A stretch of DNA of 64,000 nt from Bacillus sp. AFS088145 (GCF_002564465.1 NZ_NUUX01000021.1:283703-347702); one strand, 5' to 3'. Shown: positions 24,989 to 34,569, counted from the stretch's first letter. Notes: a model not told the origin generated them from the sequence alone. Numbers and translations: made by a program.

Positions 24989-25906
24989 ATGGAACAAGTT
25001 ATGAAGAATGCTTTTTTATTTATGTCTAAAAATAAGTTTTTGACTAAAATGGCTAAAAAATATGGCCTAAGATTTGGTGCAGGACGTTTTGTTGCAGGCG
25101 AAACAATCGATTTAGCTACAAAAGTTATTAAGGACTTAAATAAAAAGAATTTAAAAGTAACAATTGATTATCTTGGGGAATTCGTTGACACGGTTGAAGA
25201 AGCAAATGAAATGGCTGATCACTGTATCGAAGCAATTGAAGCGATTGGAAAAGAAAAATTAAATTCACAATGTTCTCTTAAAATGACTTCTATGGGTCTT
25301 GATATTTCTGACGAGTTAGTTTTATCAAACATGCGTCGTATTTTAGAGGCAGCTAAAAAGAGTGGTGTATTCGTTACAATCGATATGGAAGATTTCACTC
25401 GTTGTGAAAAAACAATTCGTATCTTTAAGCAATTAAAATCTGAGTACGACAATATCGGAACAGTTATCCAAGCTTATTTATACAGAACTGAAAATGACAT
25501 TGCAGATTTAAACAGTTTAAAACCAAACTTACGTCTTGTAAAAGGTGCTTATAAAGAGCCGGCTGAAGTAGCATTCCCAGAGAAAAAAGATGTGGATGAA
25601 AACTTCAAAAAAATCATTAAAATGCACTTATTAAACGGTAACTTTACTGCAATCGCTTCACATGATGAAGCAATGATTGAGTATACAAAACAATTAGTAA
25701 AAGAACATAATATTCCAAATGATCAATTTGAGTTCCAAATGTTATACGGAATTCGCACAGAGCGTCAATTAGAGCTTGTTAAAGAAGGATATAATATGCG
25801 AGTTTATGTTCCTTATGGTACTGACTGGTACGGATACTTCATGCGTCGTCTTGCAGAACGTCCTGCAAACGTTGCATTCGTATTAAAAGGTATGTTCAGT
25901 AAATAA
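24989..25906 (+). CDS. Proline dehydrogenase
   Basis: FAD-dependent enzyme that oxidises proline to pyrroline-5-carboxylate and passes electrons to the quinone pool. The 305-residue monofunctional form shows a TIM-barrel with FVTIDMEDF, RLVKGAYKEPAEVAF, FEFQMLYGIR and the C-terminal RVYVPYGTDWYGYFMRRLAERPANV, which binds FAD and substrate. It corresponds to B. subtilis YusM (FadM/PutB family), next to yuzL and fadN as there. No P5C dehydrogenase gene is adjacent. GGGGG precedes the ATG; a strong terminator follows. Confidence 0.92.
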   Translation: MEQVMKNAFLFMSKNKFLTKMAKKYGLRFGAGRFVAGETIDLATKVIKDLNKKNLKVTIDYLGEFVDTVEEANEMADHCIEAIEAIGKEKLNSQCSLKMTSMGLDISDELVLSNMRRILEAAKKSGVFVTIDMEDFTRCEKTIRIFKQLKSEYDNIGTVIQAYLYRTENDIADLNSLKPNLRLVKGAYKEPAEVAFPEKKDVDENFKKIIKMHLLNGNFTAIASHDEAMIEYTKQLVKEHNIPNDQFEFQMLYGIRTERQLELVKEGYNMRVYVPYGTDWYGYFMRRLAERPANVAFVLKGMFSK

Positions 25907-25920
25907 TTTGAAAATTAAAG

Positions 25921-25969
25921 AGGCTAACTAAAAAGGATTGAGTGAGGATCCTTTTTAGTCAGCCTTTTT
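25921..25969. terminator. Terminator between proline dehydrogenase and yuzL
   Basis: A long imperfect stem (AGGCTAACTAAAAAGGAT with ATCCTTTTTAGTCAGCCT) is followed by TTTTTC. Confidence 0.85.
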
Positions 25970-26083
25970 CTCTTTATACAGGATTTTTTTGTGATAAGTA
26001 GTTATTAGTAAAACAACATTATTCATATTATTGCTTTAGTCAGCAAGGTCCTAGTTTTGCTATTAAAATTGAGTGGAAAAAGC

Positions 26084-26224
26084 TTACTGACCCATATTTT
26101 TTTTACCGTACTGCTGATTGTTACTTTGTCTACCTTTTTCTTCTCTTTGATCTCCGTGACTTGCATTACCTTGAACACTTGCTGCACTAACTCCACCTTT
26201 TGATGGATTTCTTTCACGTTTCAT
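26084..26224 (-). CDS. yuzL: YuzL family protein
   Basis: A 46-residue, strongly hydrophilic protein that starts MKRERNPSKGGVSAASVQG and is rich in Gly, Gln, Asn and Lys. This is the composition and opening pattern of the YuzL family, whose members look like small acid-soluble spore proteins; the exact role is not established. GGAGGTGAT lies 6 nt before the ATG at 26224. In B. subtilis yuzL also sits between fadN and yusM. It is short enough to be missed by routine calling. Confidence 0.75.
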   Translation of the reverse strand: MKRERNPSKGGVSAASVQGNASHGDQREEKGRQSNNQQYGKKNMGQ

Positions 26225-26356
26225 ATCTTATCACCTCCATTTCTTAGACTAACCTATTTAAATAAACTTATTAGTAAAAAATGGAGTGTGATAAAAAAAG
26301 CAGAGAGAGGAATTTAGATCGGAAATAAAATTTTATTAATTTGAACTTTTTGTTTA

Positions 26357-26385
26357 TTGCGAAAAATAAGAATTTATCATATAGT
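26357..26385 (+). promoter_or_regulatory. Promoter of the fadNAE operon
   Basis: TTGCGA (26357-26362), 17-nt spacer and TATAGT (26380-26385), about 45 bp upstream of the FadR operator. Confidence 0.55.
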
Positions 26386-26429
26386 GGAAGAAGAGGGCTC
26401 ATTGATAATGGATTGTTTTATCCAGAAAG

Positions 26430-26447
26430 TGAATGAGTATTCATTCA
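26430..26447 (+). promoter_or_regulatory. FadR operator
   Basis: TGAATGAGTATTCATTCA is a full match to the B. subtilis FadR consensus TGAATGAMTANTCATTCA. It lies between promoter and ribosome binding site of fadN. FadR would repress beta-oxidation until long-chain acyl-CoA binds it. Confidence 0.9.
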
Positions 26448-26465
26448 AAGATATGAGGAGGAGAA

Positions 26466-28856
26466 ATGCATATGATCCAAAAAATTAAAAAAGCCGCTGT
26501 ACTCGGCTCTGGTGTGATGGGATCTGGTATCGCTGCACACTTGGCAAACATAGGTATTCCAACATTACTACTTGATATTGTTCCAAGAGAACTATCTGAG
26601 GAAGATGCTGCAAAAGGTCTTTCTACTGACTCCAAAGAATTTCGTAATCGATTTAGTCAAACGGCTATTCAGAAATTATTGAAACAAAAGCCAGCTCCTC
26701 TTGCATCTAAGAAAAACTTAACGTTAATTCAAGCAGGTAACTTTGAAGATGACATGAGTCGTTTAAGCGAAGTCGACTGGATTATTGAAGTAGTTGTTGA
26801 AAATTTAGCAATTAAAAAACAAGTATTAGCAAAGGTAGATGCATACCGCAAACCAGGCTCAATCGTGAGCTCAAATACATCTGGTATTTCAATTGAAGCA
26901 ATGTCTGAAGACTGTTCAGATGACTTCAAGAAACATTTCTTAGGCACTCACTTTTTTAACCCACCACGTTATTTAAAATTATTAGAAGTTATTCCTACTA
27001 AACATACATCTGAAGAAGTACTTACATTTATGAAAAGTTTTGGAGAAGACGTTTTAGGTAAAGGTGTTGTATTAGCAAAAGATACTCCAAACTTTATTGG
27101 AAACCGTATCGGAACTTACGGATTACTTGTAACTGTACAAGAAATGCTAAAGGGCGGATACAGTGTTGGAGAAGTTGATTCAATTACTGGTCCAATGATT
27201 GGACGCCCTTCTAGTGCTACATTCCGTACATTGGACGTAGTTGGATTAGATACATTTATCCATGTTGCAAACAATGTTTATGAGCTAGTAGAAGGCGAAG
27301 AGAAGGAAGTATTTAAAGTTCCAGAATTTATGAAGGAAATGGCTAATCGTAATTGGCTTGGAAGTAAGTCTGGGCAAGGATTCTTCTTAAAGCAAGGTAA
27401 AGAAATCTTAGAATTAGATCCAAGCACATTTGAATATGGAGAAAGAAAAAGCTTAAAAACAGCTTCAACTGAAAGCATCAAACAAGTTAAAGGTTTAGCG
27501 AATAAGTTGAAAGCGCTTGTATACGCTGATGATCGTGCAGGTAATTTCTTATGGAGCATTATTAGCCCGGTATTAGTCTATTCAGCTGAATTGTCTGGTG
27601 AAATTTCTGATAACATCGTCGGAATTGACCAAGCAATGAAGTGGGGATTTGGTTGGGATTTAGGACCATTTGAAATTTGGGATGCAATTGGTGTATCTAA
27701 ATCAGTCGTACGAATGGAAAGCGAAGGCCTAACTGTACCGAATTGGGTTAAGAATATGATCGATAGTGGTAACGAAACATTTTATAAGCAAGACAATGGA
27801 GTTACTAGCTTCTATTATAATGGCCAATTTGAAGAGTTAGTAAGAAATGATAAAGAAGTTAAATTAAGTGTTTTAAAAGAACAAGGTCGAATGATTAAAC
27901 AAAATTCAGGTGCGAGTTTAATTGACCTTGGAGATGGAGTTGCATGTTTAGAATTCCATTCAAAGAGCAATGCAATTGGTATGGATATTACACAAATGAT
28001 TAACTTCGCAGTTGATGAAGTTTCAAAAAATTATAAAGGCTTAGTTATTGGTAACCAAGCTAAAAACTTCTGTGTTGGTGCTAATTTAGCAATGATTTTA
28101 ATGGAAGCGCAAGATGACAACTATTTTGAAATTGAAATGGTTGTTAAAGGATTCCAACAAGCAATGATGAAAATTAAGTACTCGGATAAGCCGGTAGTTG
28201 TAGCTCCTTACGGTATGACACTAGGTGGCGGTGCTGAAATTTGTTTACCAGCTGCTAGCGTAGTTGCATCTTCTGAAACTTATATGGGCTTAGTTGAAGT
28301 TGGAGTAGGCTTAATTCCAGGCGGGGGCGGTAGTAAAGAGCTTTATATTAAACAATTTAAACAGTTCCCAGAAGGTGTTGAGTTTGACTTGCAAGGTCTT
28401 GCAAATCGTGTGTTTGAGACAGTTGCAATGGCGAAAGTATCGACTTCTGCTCAAGAAGCATTTGAAAATGGATTTTTAAATCATGATGATCGCAAAGTAT
28501 TTAATGCAGATCACTTAATTTATGAAGCAAAACAACGAGTACTTGAGTTATATGAAGCAGGTTATAGCGCTCCGATTCGTGAAAAAGTTCCAGTAGTTGG
28601 TGAGTCTGGTTATGCAACTTTATTAGCCGGTGCAAACTCAATGTACTATTCTGGCTATATTAGTGAACATGATTTAACAATTGCTAAGAAATTAGCGTAT
28701 GTAATTGCAGGTGGAAAAGTACCATTCGGAACGTTAGTAGACGAGGAGTATTTATTAAATATTGAACGTGAAGCATTTTTAAGTTTAATTTCTGAAATGA
28801 AATCTCAAGCACGTATGCAACACATGCTTGTAAAAGGAAAACCGTTACGTAATTAA
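26466..28856 (+). CDS. fadN: 3-hydroxyacyl-CoA dehydrogenase / enoyl-CoA hydratase FadN
   Basis: Bifunctional beta-oxidation enzyme: it hydrates enoyl-CoA and oxidises 3-hydroxyacyl-CoA with NAD. The 796-residue protein has an N-terminal Rossmann motif GSGVMGSGIAAHLA (about residues 16-29), the dehydrogenase motif GTHFFNPPRY, DTPNFIGNRIG, and a C-terminal crotonase domain with LGGGAEICLPA and GVGLIPGGGGSKE. Length fits Bacillus FadN. GGAGG precedes the ATG at 26466; a second ATG at 26472 is equally possible. It is the first gene of fadN-fadA-fadE and directly under FadR control. Confidence 0.95.
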   Translation: MHMIQKIKKAAVLGSGVMGSGIAAHLANIGIPTLLLDIVPRELSEEDAAKGLSTDSKEFRNRFSQTAIQKLLKQKPAPLASKKNLTLIQAGNFEDDMSRLSEVDWIIEVVVENLAIKKQVLAKVDAYRKPGSIVSSNTSGISIEAMSEDCSDDFKKHFLGTHFFNPPRYLKLLEVIPTKHTSEEVLTFMKSFGEDVLGKGVVLAKDTPNFIGNRIGTYGLLVTVQEMLKGGYSVGEVDSITGPMIGRPSSATFRTLDVVGLDTFIHVANNVYELVEGEEKEVFKVPEFMKEMANRNWLGSKSGQGFFLKQGKEILELDPSTFEYGERKSLKTASTESIKQVKGLANKLKALVYADDRAGNFLWSIISPVLVYSAELSGEISDNIVGIDQAMKWGFGWDLGPFEIWDAIGVSKSVVRMESEGLTVPNWVKNMIDSGNETFYKQDNGVTSFYYNGQFEELVRNDKEVKLSVLKEQGRMIKQNSGASLIDLGDGVACLEFHSKSNAIGMDITQMINFAVDEVSKNYKGLVIGNQAKNFCVGANLAMILMEAQDDNYFEIEMVVKGFQQAMMKIKYSDKPVVVAPYGMTLGGGAEICLPAASVVASSETYMGLVEVGVGLIPGGGGSKELYIKQFKQFPEGVEFDLQGLANRVFETVAMAKVSTSAQEAFENGFLNHDDRKVFNADHLIYEAKQRVLELYEAGYSAPIREKVPVVGESGYATLLAGANSMYYSGYISEHDLTIAKKLAYVIAGGKVPFGTLVDEEYLLNIEREAFLSLISEMKSQARMQHMLVKGKPLRN

Positions 28857-28877
28857 TCTAAAGATGGAGGGAAGAAC

Positions 28878-30053
28878 ATGAGAGAAGCTGTTATTGTAGC
28901 GGGTGCGAGAACGCCTGTAGGTAAAGCGAAAAAAGGATCACTAGCAACAGTTCGTCCAGATGATTTAGGGGCATTAGTTGTAAAAGAAACATTAAAGCGT
29001 GCGGGAAATTACGATGGTCCAATTGATGATATAATTTTTGGTTGCTCATCGCCGGAAGCTGAGCAAGGATTCAACATGGCGCGTAATATTGGGGCACTAG
29101 CTGGATTACCGCATTCAGTTCCAGGAATTACAGTGAACCGTTATTGTTCTTCAGGTCTACAAAGTATTGCTTATGCAAGTGAACGAATTATGTTAGGTCA
29201 TTCTGAAGCTATTATTGCAGGCGGAGCAGAATCAATGAGTTTACTTCCAATGGGAGGGCATGTTGCTCGTTTAAATAGTAGATTAGTAGAAAATGCACCA
29301 GAGTATTATATGGGTATGGGGCATACTGCTGAGCAAGTTGCCAATCGTTATGGTATTTCAAGAGAAGATCAAGATGCTTTTGCGGTGCGTAGTCATCAGC
29401 GCGCAGCAGCGGCTATTAAAGAAGGGCGTTTTGTAGACGAAATCGTTCCAGTTGATGTAACGCTACGTTCGGTTAACGCAAACAATAAATTAGAAGAAAA
29501 GAATTTTACTTTCTCTCAAGATGAGGGTGTTCGTGAAGGCACATCTTCTGAAGTATTAGCAAAATTAAGACCAGCATTTAATGTAAGAGGTTCAGTAACG
29601 GCTGGAAACTCTTCACAAACAAGTGATGGAGCTGCGGCAGTATTAGTAATGGACCGTGAAAAAGCAGAAGCTGAAGGACTAAGTCCATTATTAAAATTCC
29701 GTTCTTTTGCAGTCGCTGGAGTAGCTCCTGAGGTTATGGGAATTGGACCTGTTGAAGCAATTCCAAAAGCGCTTAAATTAGCAGGATTAAGCTTATCTGA
29801 CATTGGAATATTTGAATTAAATGAAGCATTCGCTTCTCAATCAATTCAAATTATTCGTCACTTAGGTCTTGATGAAGAACGTGTAAACGTAAACGGTGGG
29901 GCGATTGCATTAGGGCATCCACTTGGTTGTACTGGTACTAAACTAACTTTATCCTTATTACATGAGATGAAGCGTCGTGGAGAGCAGTTCGGGATTGTAA
30001 CGATGTGCGTTGGTGGCGGAATGGGTGCTGCCGGAGTATTTGAATTAGTTTAA
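28878..30053 (+). CDS. fadA: Acetyl-CoA C-acyltransferase (3-ketoacyl-CoA thiolase)
   Basis: Cleaves 3-ketoacyl-CoA with CoA, giving acetyl-CoA and a shortened acyl-CoA. The 391-residue thiolase has the active-site Cys in [13 protein letters not shown] (about residue 90), NEAFASQ, the His in [14 protein letters not shown], and the second catalytic Cys in [11 protein letters not shown]. It is 21 nt after fadN, with ATGGAGGG as binding site, in the fad operon; it is the last enzyme of each beta-oxidation cycle. Confidence 0.95.
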   Translation: MREAVIVAGARTPVGKAKKGSLATVRPDDLGALVVKETLKRAGNYDGPIDDIIFGCSSPEAEQGFNMARNIGALAGLPHSVPGITVNRYCSSGLQSIAYASERIMLGHSEAIIAGGAESMSLLPMGGHVARLNSRLVENAPEYYMGMGHTAEQVANRYGISREDQDAFAVRSHQRAAAAIKEGRFVDEIVPVDVTLRSVNANNKLEEKNFTFSQDEGVREGTSSEVLAKLRPAFNVRGSVTAGNSSQTSDGAAAVLVMDREKAEAEGLSPLLKFRSFAVAGVAPEVMGIGPVEAIPKALKLAGLSLSDIGIFELNEAFASQSIQIIRHLGLDEERVNVNGGAIALGHPLGCTGTKLTLSLLHEMKRRGEQFGIVTMCVGGGMGAAGVFELV

Positions 30054-30123
30054 TAGATGAACGAATATAGATTGTTAGAATCATGTCTTCAAACTAGTAA
30101 ATAGAAAATAGGAGGAATTTTTG

Positions 30124-31908
30124 ATGGAAAAAACAATCGGAAACTTACTTAAAGGCGGAAGCTTTTTAACAACAGAAGTGACTTTTGATAAAGTTTTTAC
30201 TCCAGAGGATTTTACAGATGAGCATAAATTAATTGCAAAAACAACTGAAGATTTTGTAGTTAATGAAGTTTTACCTGAATTGGAATATTTAGAGCAACAC
30301 GAATTTGACCGTACTGTAAGATTATTAAAACAAGCTGGTGAGCTAGGATTATTAGCTGCAGATGTGCCAGAAGAGTATGGTGGAATCGCACTAGATAAAA
30401 TTAGCTCAGCATTAATTACAGAAAAAATTTCACGTGGTGGAGGATTCTCACTTTCTCAAGGTGCGCACGTAGGGATCGGTACACTTCCGATCGTATTATT
30501 TGGAAATCACGATCAAAAACAACGTTATTTACCAGGATTAGCATCAGGTGAGAAATTTGCAGCTTATGCATTAACTGAGCCAGGTTCAGGTTCAGATGCA
30601 TTAGGAGCAAAAACTGTTGCTAAATTAAATGCTGAAGGAACTCATTACATTTTAAATGGTGAGAAACAATGGATTACAAACTCTGCTTTTGCAGATGTAT
30701 TTGTTGTATATGCAAAAATTGATGGAGAGCACTTCTCAGCATTTATCGTTGAGAGAGATTATGAAGGTGTTTCGACTGGTCCAGAAGAAAAGAAAATGGG
30801 TATTAAATCATCTTCAACTCGTACATTGATATTAGAAGATGTAAAAGTTCCTGTAGAAAACCTTCTAGGTGAAATTGGAAAAGGTCATGTTATTGCATTT
30901 AATATTTTAAATATTGGTCGTTATAAATTAGCTGTAGGTACAGTTGGTGGATCAAAACGTGCTTTAGAATTATCTGCAACGTATGCTAACCAACGCCAAC
31001 AATTCAAAACACCAATTGCAAAATTTAGTTTAATTCAAGAAAAATTAGCAAGTATGGCTACAAAAATCTATGCAAGTGAAAGTTCAGCATATCGTACTGT
31101 AGGACTTTTCGAGGATCGCTTTAGTCAATTAACTGAGGAGCAAGCAAAAGATCCAAAAGCAGTAGCAGCAGCTGTAGCAGAGTATGCGATTGAATGTTCA
31201 TTAAATAAATTCTTCTGTTCAGAAGTATTAGACTATGTAGCTGACGAAGGAGTACAAATCCACGGTGGATATGGCTTCATGGCTGAATATGAAATTGAGC
31301 GTATTTACCGTGATTCTCGTATTAACCGAATCTTTGAAGGAACAAACGAAATTAATCGTTTAATTGTACCAAGCACTTACCTTCGAAAAGCAATGAGCGG
31401 AGAGCTTCCTTTACTTCAACAAGCTCAACAAATTCAAGAAGAATTAATGATGTTAATGCCTGAAGAAGTGGGAGATGCTCCTTTAGAGCAAGAAAAATAT
31501 TTAGTTCGTAATGCGAAGAAAATTGCGATCATGATTGCTGGATTAGCAGTTCAAAAATTCGGTAAAGCATTAAGTAATGAGCAAGAGATTCTAGTAAATA
31601 TTGCAGATATCGTAAGTAATATTTACGCAATGGAATCGACAGTTCTACGCACTGAAAAAGCAATTAATAAAGTAGGGTTACAAAAATCAAACCAAAAATT
31701 ACTTTATACTCAAGTATTCTGCCAAGAAGCATTTAATGAAATCGAAGCTCACACAAAGGAAACACTTGTTGCTGTTGAGTCTGGTGATACATTAAGAATG
31801 ATGACTTCAGCACTTCGTAAATTTACACGTCATACGCCAATTAATGTCATTGCGAAGAAACGTGAAATTGCTGCTAATGTATTAGATGAAGAGCGTTATA
31901 CTGTTTAA
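30124..31908 (+). CDS. fadE: Acyl-CoA dehydrogenase FadE
   Basis: FAD enzyme for the first step of beta-oxidation. The 594-residue protein has the acyl-CoA dehydrogenase core (FAAYALTEPGSGSDA, WITNSAFADVF, YGFMAEYEIERIYRDSRINRIFEGTNEINR) and an additional C-terminal helical region of about 170 residues, as in long-chain FadE of Bacillus. The catalytic Glu is likely in FEGTNEINR. GGAGG precedes the ATG at 30124. It is the last gene of the fad operon, 70 nt after fadA. Confidence 0.94.
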   Translation: MEKTIGNLLKGGSFLTTEVTFDKVFTPEDFTDEHKLIAKTTEDFVVNEVLPELEYLEQHEFDRTVRLLKQAGELGLLAADVPEEYGGIALDKISSALITEKISRGGGFSLSQGAHVGIGTLPIVLFGNHDQKQRYLPGLASGEKFAAYALTEPGSGSDALGAKTVAKLNAEGTHYILNGEKQWITNSAFADVFVVYAKIDGEHFSAFIVERDYEGVSTGPEEKKMGIKSSSTRTLILEDVKVPVENLLGEIGKGHVIAFNILNIGRYKLAVGTVGGSKRALELSATYANQRQQFKTPIAKFSLIQEKLASMATKIYASESSAYRTVGLFEDRFSQLTEEQAKDPKAVAAAVAEYAIECSLNKFFCSEVLDYVADEGVQIHGGYGFMAEYEIERIYRDSRINRIFEGTNEINRLIVPSTYLRKAMSGELPLLQQAQQIQEELMMLMPEEVGDAPLEQEKYLVRNAKKIAIMIAGLAVQKFGKALSNEQEILVNIADIVSNIYAMESTVLRTEKAINKVGLQKSNQKLLYTQVFCQEAFNEIEAHTKETLVAVESGDTLRMMTSALRKFTRHTPINVIAKKREIAANVLDEERYTV

Positions 31909-31933
31909 TAAACAATAACTGCTGATCAGTTTG

Positions 31934-31984
31934 AAATGCACCTAAAATGTTAGACACTGTCTAATATTTGGAGGTGCATTTTTT
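31934..31984 (+). terminator. Extended palindrome after fadE, probable terminator
   Basis: AAATGCACCT and AGGTGCATTT flank a second pair, ATGTTAGAC and GTCTAATAT, followed by TTTTTT. The right arm also contains GGAGGTG followed by an ATG at 31985 opening a 26-codon frame; that frame has no recognised product. Confidence 0.7.
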
Positions 31985-32074
31985 ATGGCTAAAATAATAA
32001 GGCAAGAGCCCAGTAAAATACCGGGTTCATGCCCAACATGCTGCCTAATTGAAATAACCTGCTAAATTATAAGG

Positions 32075-32101
32075 GCCACTTCTAATTCGTGGCATTTTTT
32101 T
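32075..32101 (+). terminator. Second terminator-like hairpin after fadE
   Basis: GCCAC and GTGGC pair around an 9-nt loop followed by ATTTTTTT. Stem is short. Confidence 0.5.
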
Positions 32102-32116
32102 ACGTGTCTTTATTCA

Positions 32117-32790
32117 TCAAGCTTTATTAAGTAACTCCATATACTTTTTTTCATGTTCAGTGTTAATATAATCTCTATGCTCCCAGTAAAACTGGATGCA
32201 TTCTTTAAATCTTTTTAAAAACCCTAATTCATAAGCTTTATTTGCTACATTTAATAGTTCATCAAGACCCTCTTCCAGTTCATTTCGTGCACAACGATAT
32301 AAGGCAAGGGCGTAAAGGTAATGCAAATACATTTCTACTTTAAATACTTCATTCTTAGTAGGAAATTCTTCAAATATATGTTGATAGCGATTTAGCAGTT
32401 GTTCAACCTTTGCTGTACGTTCTAGTTTTACTAATACTTCAAGTATATAGGTGAAACTTATATAAAAGTCTTCTCTGATTTCAGCCCAGGAGAGGTATTC
32501 GTCCAAATACTCTAATCTTCCATATTTTAAATAAGTTCTATAACGATTTCCTTTGGCAACATCTTCATAGTAATCACTTACTTTAGCAGATTAATCTATT
32601 AGTTCTATTATTTCATTTAGTGGGCCACCTAATCTTGTTAAAGCAAACGCTTGAAGCGAGAGGCCATCTGCATAGTATTTTCCTTCTCCAGCCGTTTGCT
32701 CCAAATTTTTTGCATAGTACAAAACCTTCTGCCATTGTTGAAATTCACAATAGGATACTACAACCCAAAAGTAAGATAATAGCTGGAATT
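32117..32790 (-). pseudogene. Truncated TPR-type regulator fragment with in-frame stop
   Basis: Minus-strand remains of a helical TPR-like protein of the kind found in HTH/TPR regulators (PlcR/Rap-like). A readable block (LLSYFWVVVSYCEFQQWQKV) starts at about 32790, continues to a TAA at 32591, then goes on in the same frame without a frame change through SAKVSDYYED to the natural end at 32117. The 5' part, including any DNA-binding domain, is missing and replaced at about 32790 by sequence of a protease gene on the other strand. Both the truncation and the nonsense codon indicate a dead gene. Confidence 0.7.
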
Positions 32791-33345
32791 CGTGTGGCAT
32801 ATATGGCAAATGCTGAAGACAAAGCGGCAGTGAGGCTTTATCAAGACGGAGTACTTCTTTTAGAAAAAGCAAGATTCTCACAGTCAACAAAGATCCCGGT
32901 TAGCCCTAACCCAGCAACCTTTAAGATTACAATGGACACTGCTTATCCAGCATGGTTCCCACTGGCTACAACGACAAATACAGCTTGGACATTCAAATCT
33001 CAGCGACCTGCAAACGGAAAAGAAAATCTAGCATTATTATGGCCGAAATATAACTTTGACTTAGATGCTGAGAACAAAGCTCACGGTGGTAATACTGATC
33101 ACTTCGATTTATCATTTGTAACTCAATCTAATACTACTCCAAACCTTCGTGGAGTCGAGGTTGAGGTTTCAACTGATGACGGTAAAACATGGAGCAAAAC
33201 AAAAGCCGAAAGTAGAGAAGATGGCCACTATAAAGTATGGGTGAAAAATCCAAATTCTGGTTTTGTTTCTTTACGCATTAAGGCAAGGGATGATAAAGGT
33301 AGTCAGATTGAACAAACTTTAATTAAAGCTTATTCAGTACGCTAA
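32785..33345 (+). pseudogene. 3' fragment of a secreted subtilisin-like (S8) protease
   Basis: Readable sequence begins abruptly at about 32785 (GIRVAYMANAEDKA) and runs in frame to a stop at 33345. It resembles the C-terminal, non-catalytic region of large secreted S8 proteases of Bacillus: DTAYPAWFPLATTTNT, then a beta-sandwich with VEVEVSTDDGKTWSKT. No signal peptide, propeptide or catalytic Asp-His-Ser domain is present, and no plausible start lies upstream, because upstream DNA belongs to the antisense TPR fragment. A terminator follows at 33393. Family assignment is by memory of related C-termini. Confidence 0.65.
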
Positions 33346-33392
33346 CACGATTCCTTGTTCATAGAGATAAAATATTTGATAACGAAAGAATG

Positions 33393-33417
33393 ACCGGGGA
33401 TTTTACCCGGTTTTTTT
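33393..33417 (+). terminator. Terminator of the protease remnant
   Basis: ACCGGG and CCCGGT pair around GATTTTA, followed by a T7 tract. The rest of the gene-free stretch to 33743 is AT-rich; two TATAAT boxes (33628 and 33643) could serve yusI but lack good -35 partners. Confidence 0.75.
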
Positions 33418-33743
33418 GCATTCTTAACAATTCCATTTAACTTTATATTTTTCTAGTTATTCTTAAATGGATAAGGATAATTTTGCCATGACTTGTGCCA
33501 TACTAGTATAAGTTGAGTACTACTTAAGAGGTTAATCGAATGATTTAGGAAATTACTTTGATTTTTTTAAAAAAATTATGCTATTTGTATGAATATGTCG
33601 AAAAACACGAATATTCTACTGGTTTAGTATAATGAATATTGCTATAATGTTGTTGGAACTAACTTATTACAGAATTTTCGAACGGAACTATTTTAACTCG
33701 CATATTCCCTGTGATAAAATAGAGTTTGGGAGGAGTTGCTAAA

Positions 33744-34100
33744 ATGAGTATCATTTTTTATACATATCCAAAATGTGGAACTTGTCGAAAAGCCGCTTCT
33801 TGGCTTAAAGAACATAATATTCCGGTTGAAGCAATTGATATTACATTAAATCCACCTTCAAAGGAGTTACTTGCTGATCTTTATAAAGCAAGTGGAATTT
33901 CTATAAATAAATTATTTAATACAAGTGGCGTTAAATATCGTGAGCTTGGATTGAAGGATGTTATTCCAACAAAAACTGAGGACGAGCTATTAGAACTTCT
34001 AAGTTCAGATGGTAAATTAATAAAAAGACCTCTACTTTTTAATGGAGATCAAGCGACAGTTGGTTTTAATGAAGAAGTATTTGAAAAGGTTTGGTTATAA
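33744..34100 (+). CDS. yusI: ArsC/Spx family protein YusI
   Basis: A 118-residue thioredoxin-fold protein of the ArsC/Spx superfamily. The redox motif is CGTC (residues about 12-15, in YPKCGTCRKA), followed by the conserved LFNTSG and RPLLFNGDQATVGF near the end. Named an arsenate-reductase-like protein, but neither arsenate reduction nor RNA-polymerase binding is shown for this subgroup. GGGAGGAG supports the ATG at 33744. The yusI-gcvH pairing is the same as in B. subtilis. Confidence 0.85.
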   Translation: MSIIFYTYPKCGTCRKAASWLKEHNIPVEAIDITLNPPSKELLADLYKASGISINKLFNTSGVKYRELGLKDVIPTKTEDELLELLSSDGKLIKRPLLFNGDQATVGFNEEVFEKVWL

Positions 34101-34145
34101 AATAACTATATAATTTAAGGTAATTAATCAGAGGAGGATTTCACA

Positions 34146-34529
34146 ATGTCAATTCCAAATGAACTACGTTATTCAGAAGAACATGAGTGGGTAAAAGTTG
34201 AAGGTAATAAATACTATATCGGTATTACTCATTTCGCTCAATCAGAGCTTGGAGATATCGTATTTGTTGAGCTACCAGAAGTAGGCGATGAACTTACTAT
34301 TAATGAGCCATTCGGTAGCGTTGAGTCTGTAAAAACAGTATCTGAACTATATGCTCCAATCAGTGGTAAAGTAATTGAAGTAAACTCTGATCTAGATGAA
34401 AATCCTGAATTCGTAAACGAATCTCCATACGAAAAAGCATGGATGGTTGTTGTTGAAGCTACAAACGCTTCTCAACTTGATGAGTTAATGACTGCTGGTC
34501 AATACGAAGAAATGATCAATCAAGATTAA
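34146..34529 (+). CDS. gcvH: Glycine cleavage system H protein
   Basis: Lipoyl carrier of the glycine cleavage system; in Bacillus it also relays lipoyl groups to other complexes. The 127-residue protein has the lipoylated lysine in [12 protein letters not shown] (about residue 63), preceded by [23 protein letters not shown] precedes the ATG. It is separated from the rest of the glycine cleavage genes, as in other Bacillaceae. The lipoyl synthase gene lipA lies 28 kb away in this window. Confidence 0.95.
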   Translation: MSIPNELRYSEEHEWVKVEGNKYYIGITHFAQSELGDIVFVELPEVGDELTINEPFGSVESVKTVSELYAPISGKVIEVNSDLDENPEFVNESPYEKAWMVVVEATNASQLDELMTAGQYEEMINQD

Positions 34530-34541
34530 TTATCTAACATT

Positions 34542-34569
34542 AAGCGTCCAATTTGGGCGCTTTTTTATT
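34542..34569 (+). terminator. Terminator after gcvH
   Basis: AAGCGTCC pairs with GGGCGCTT (one G-T pair), followed by TTTTTA. No yusG-like gene is present between gcvH and yusF, unlike B. subtilis. Confidence 0.8.

Noticed and set aside
26023-26217. 64-codon minus-strand frame
   Set aside because: A shadow of yuzL in another frame; yuzL has the ribosome binding site and the family-like product.
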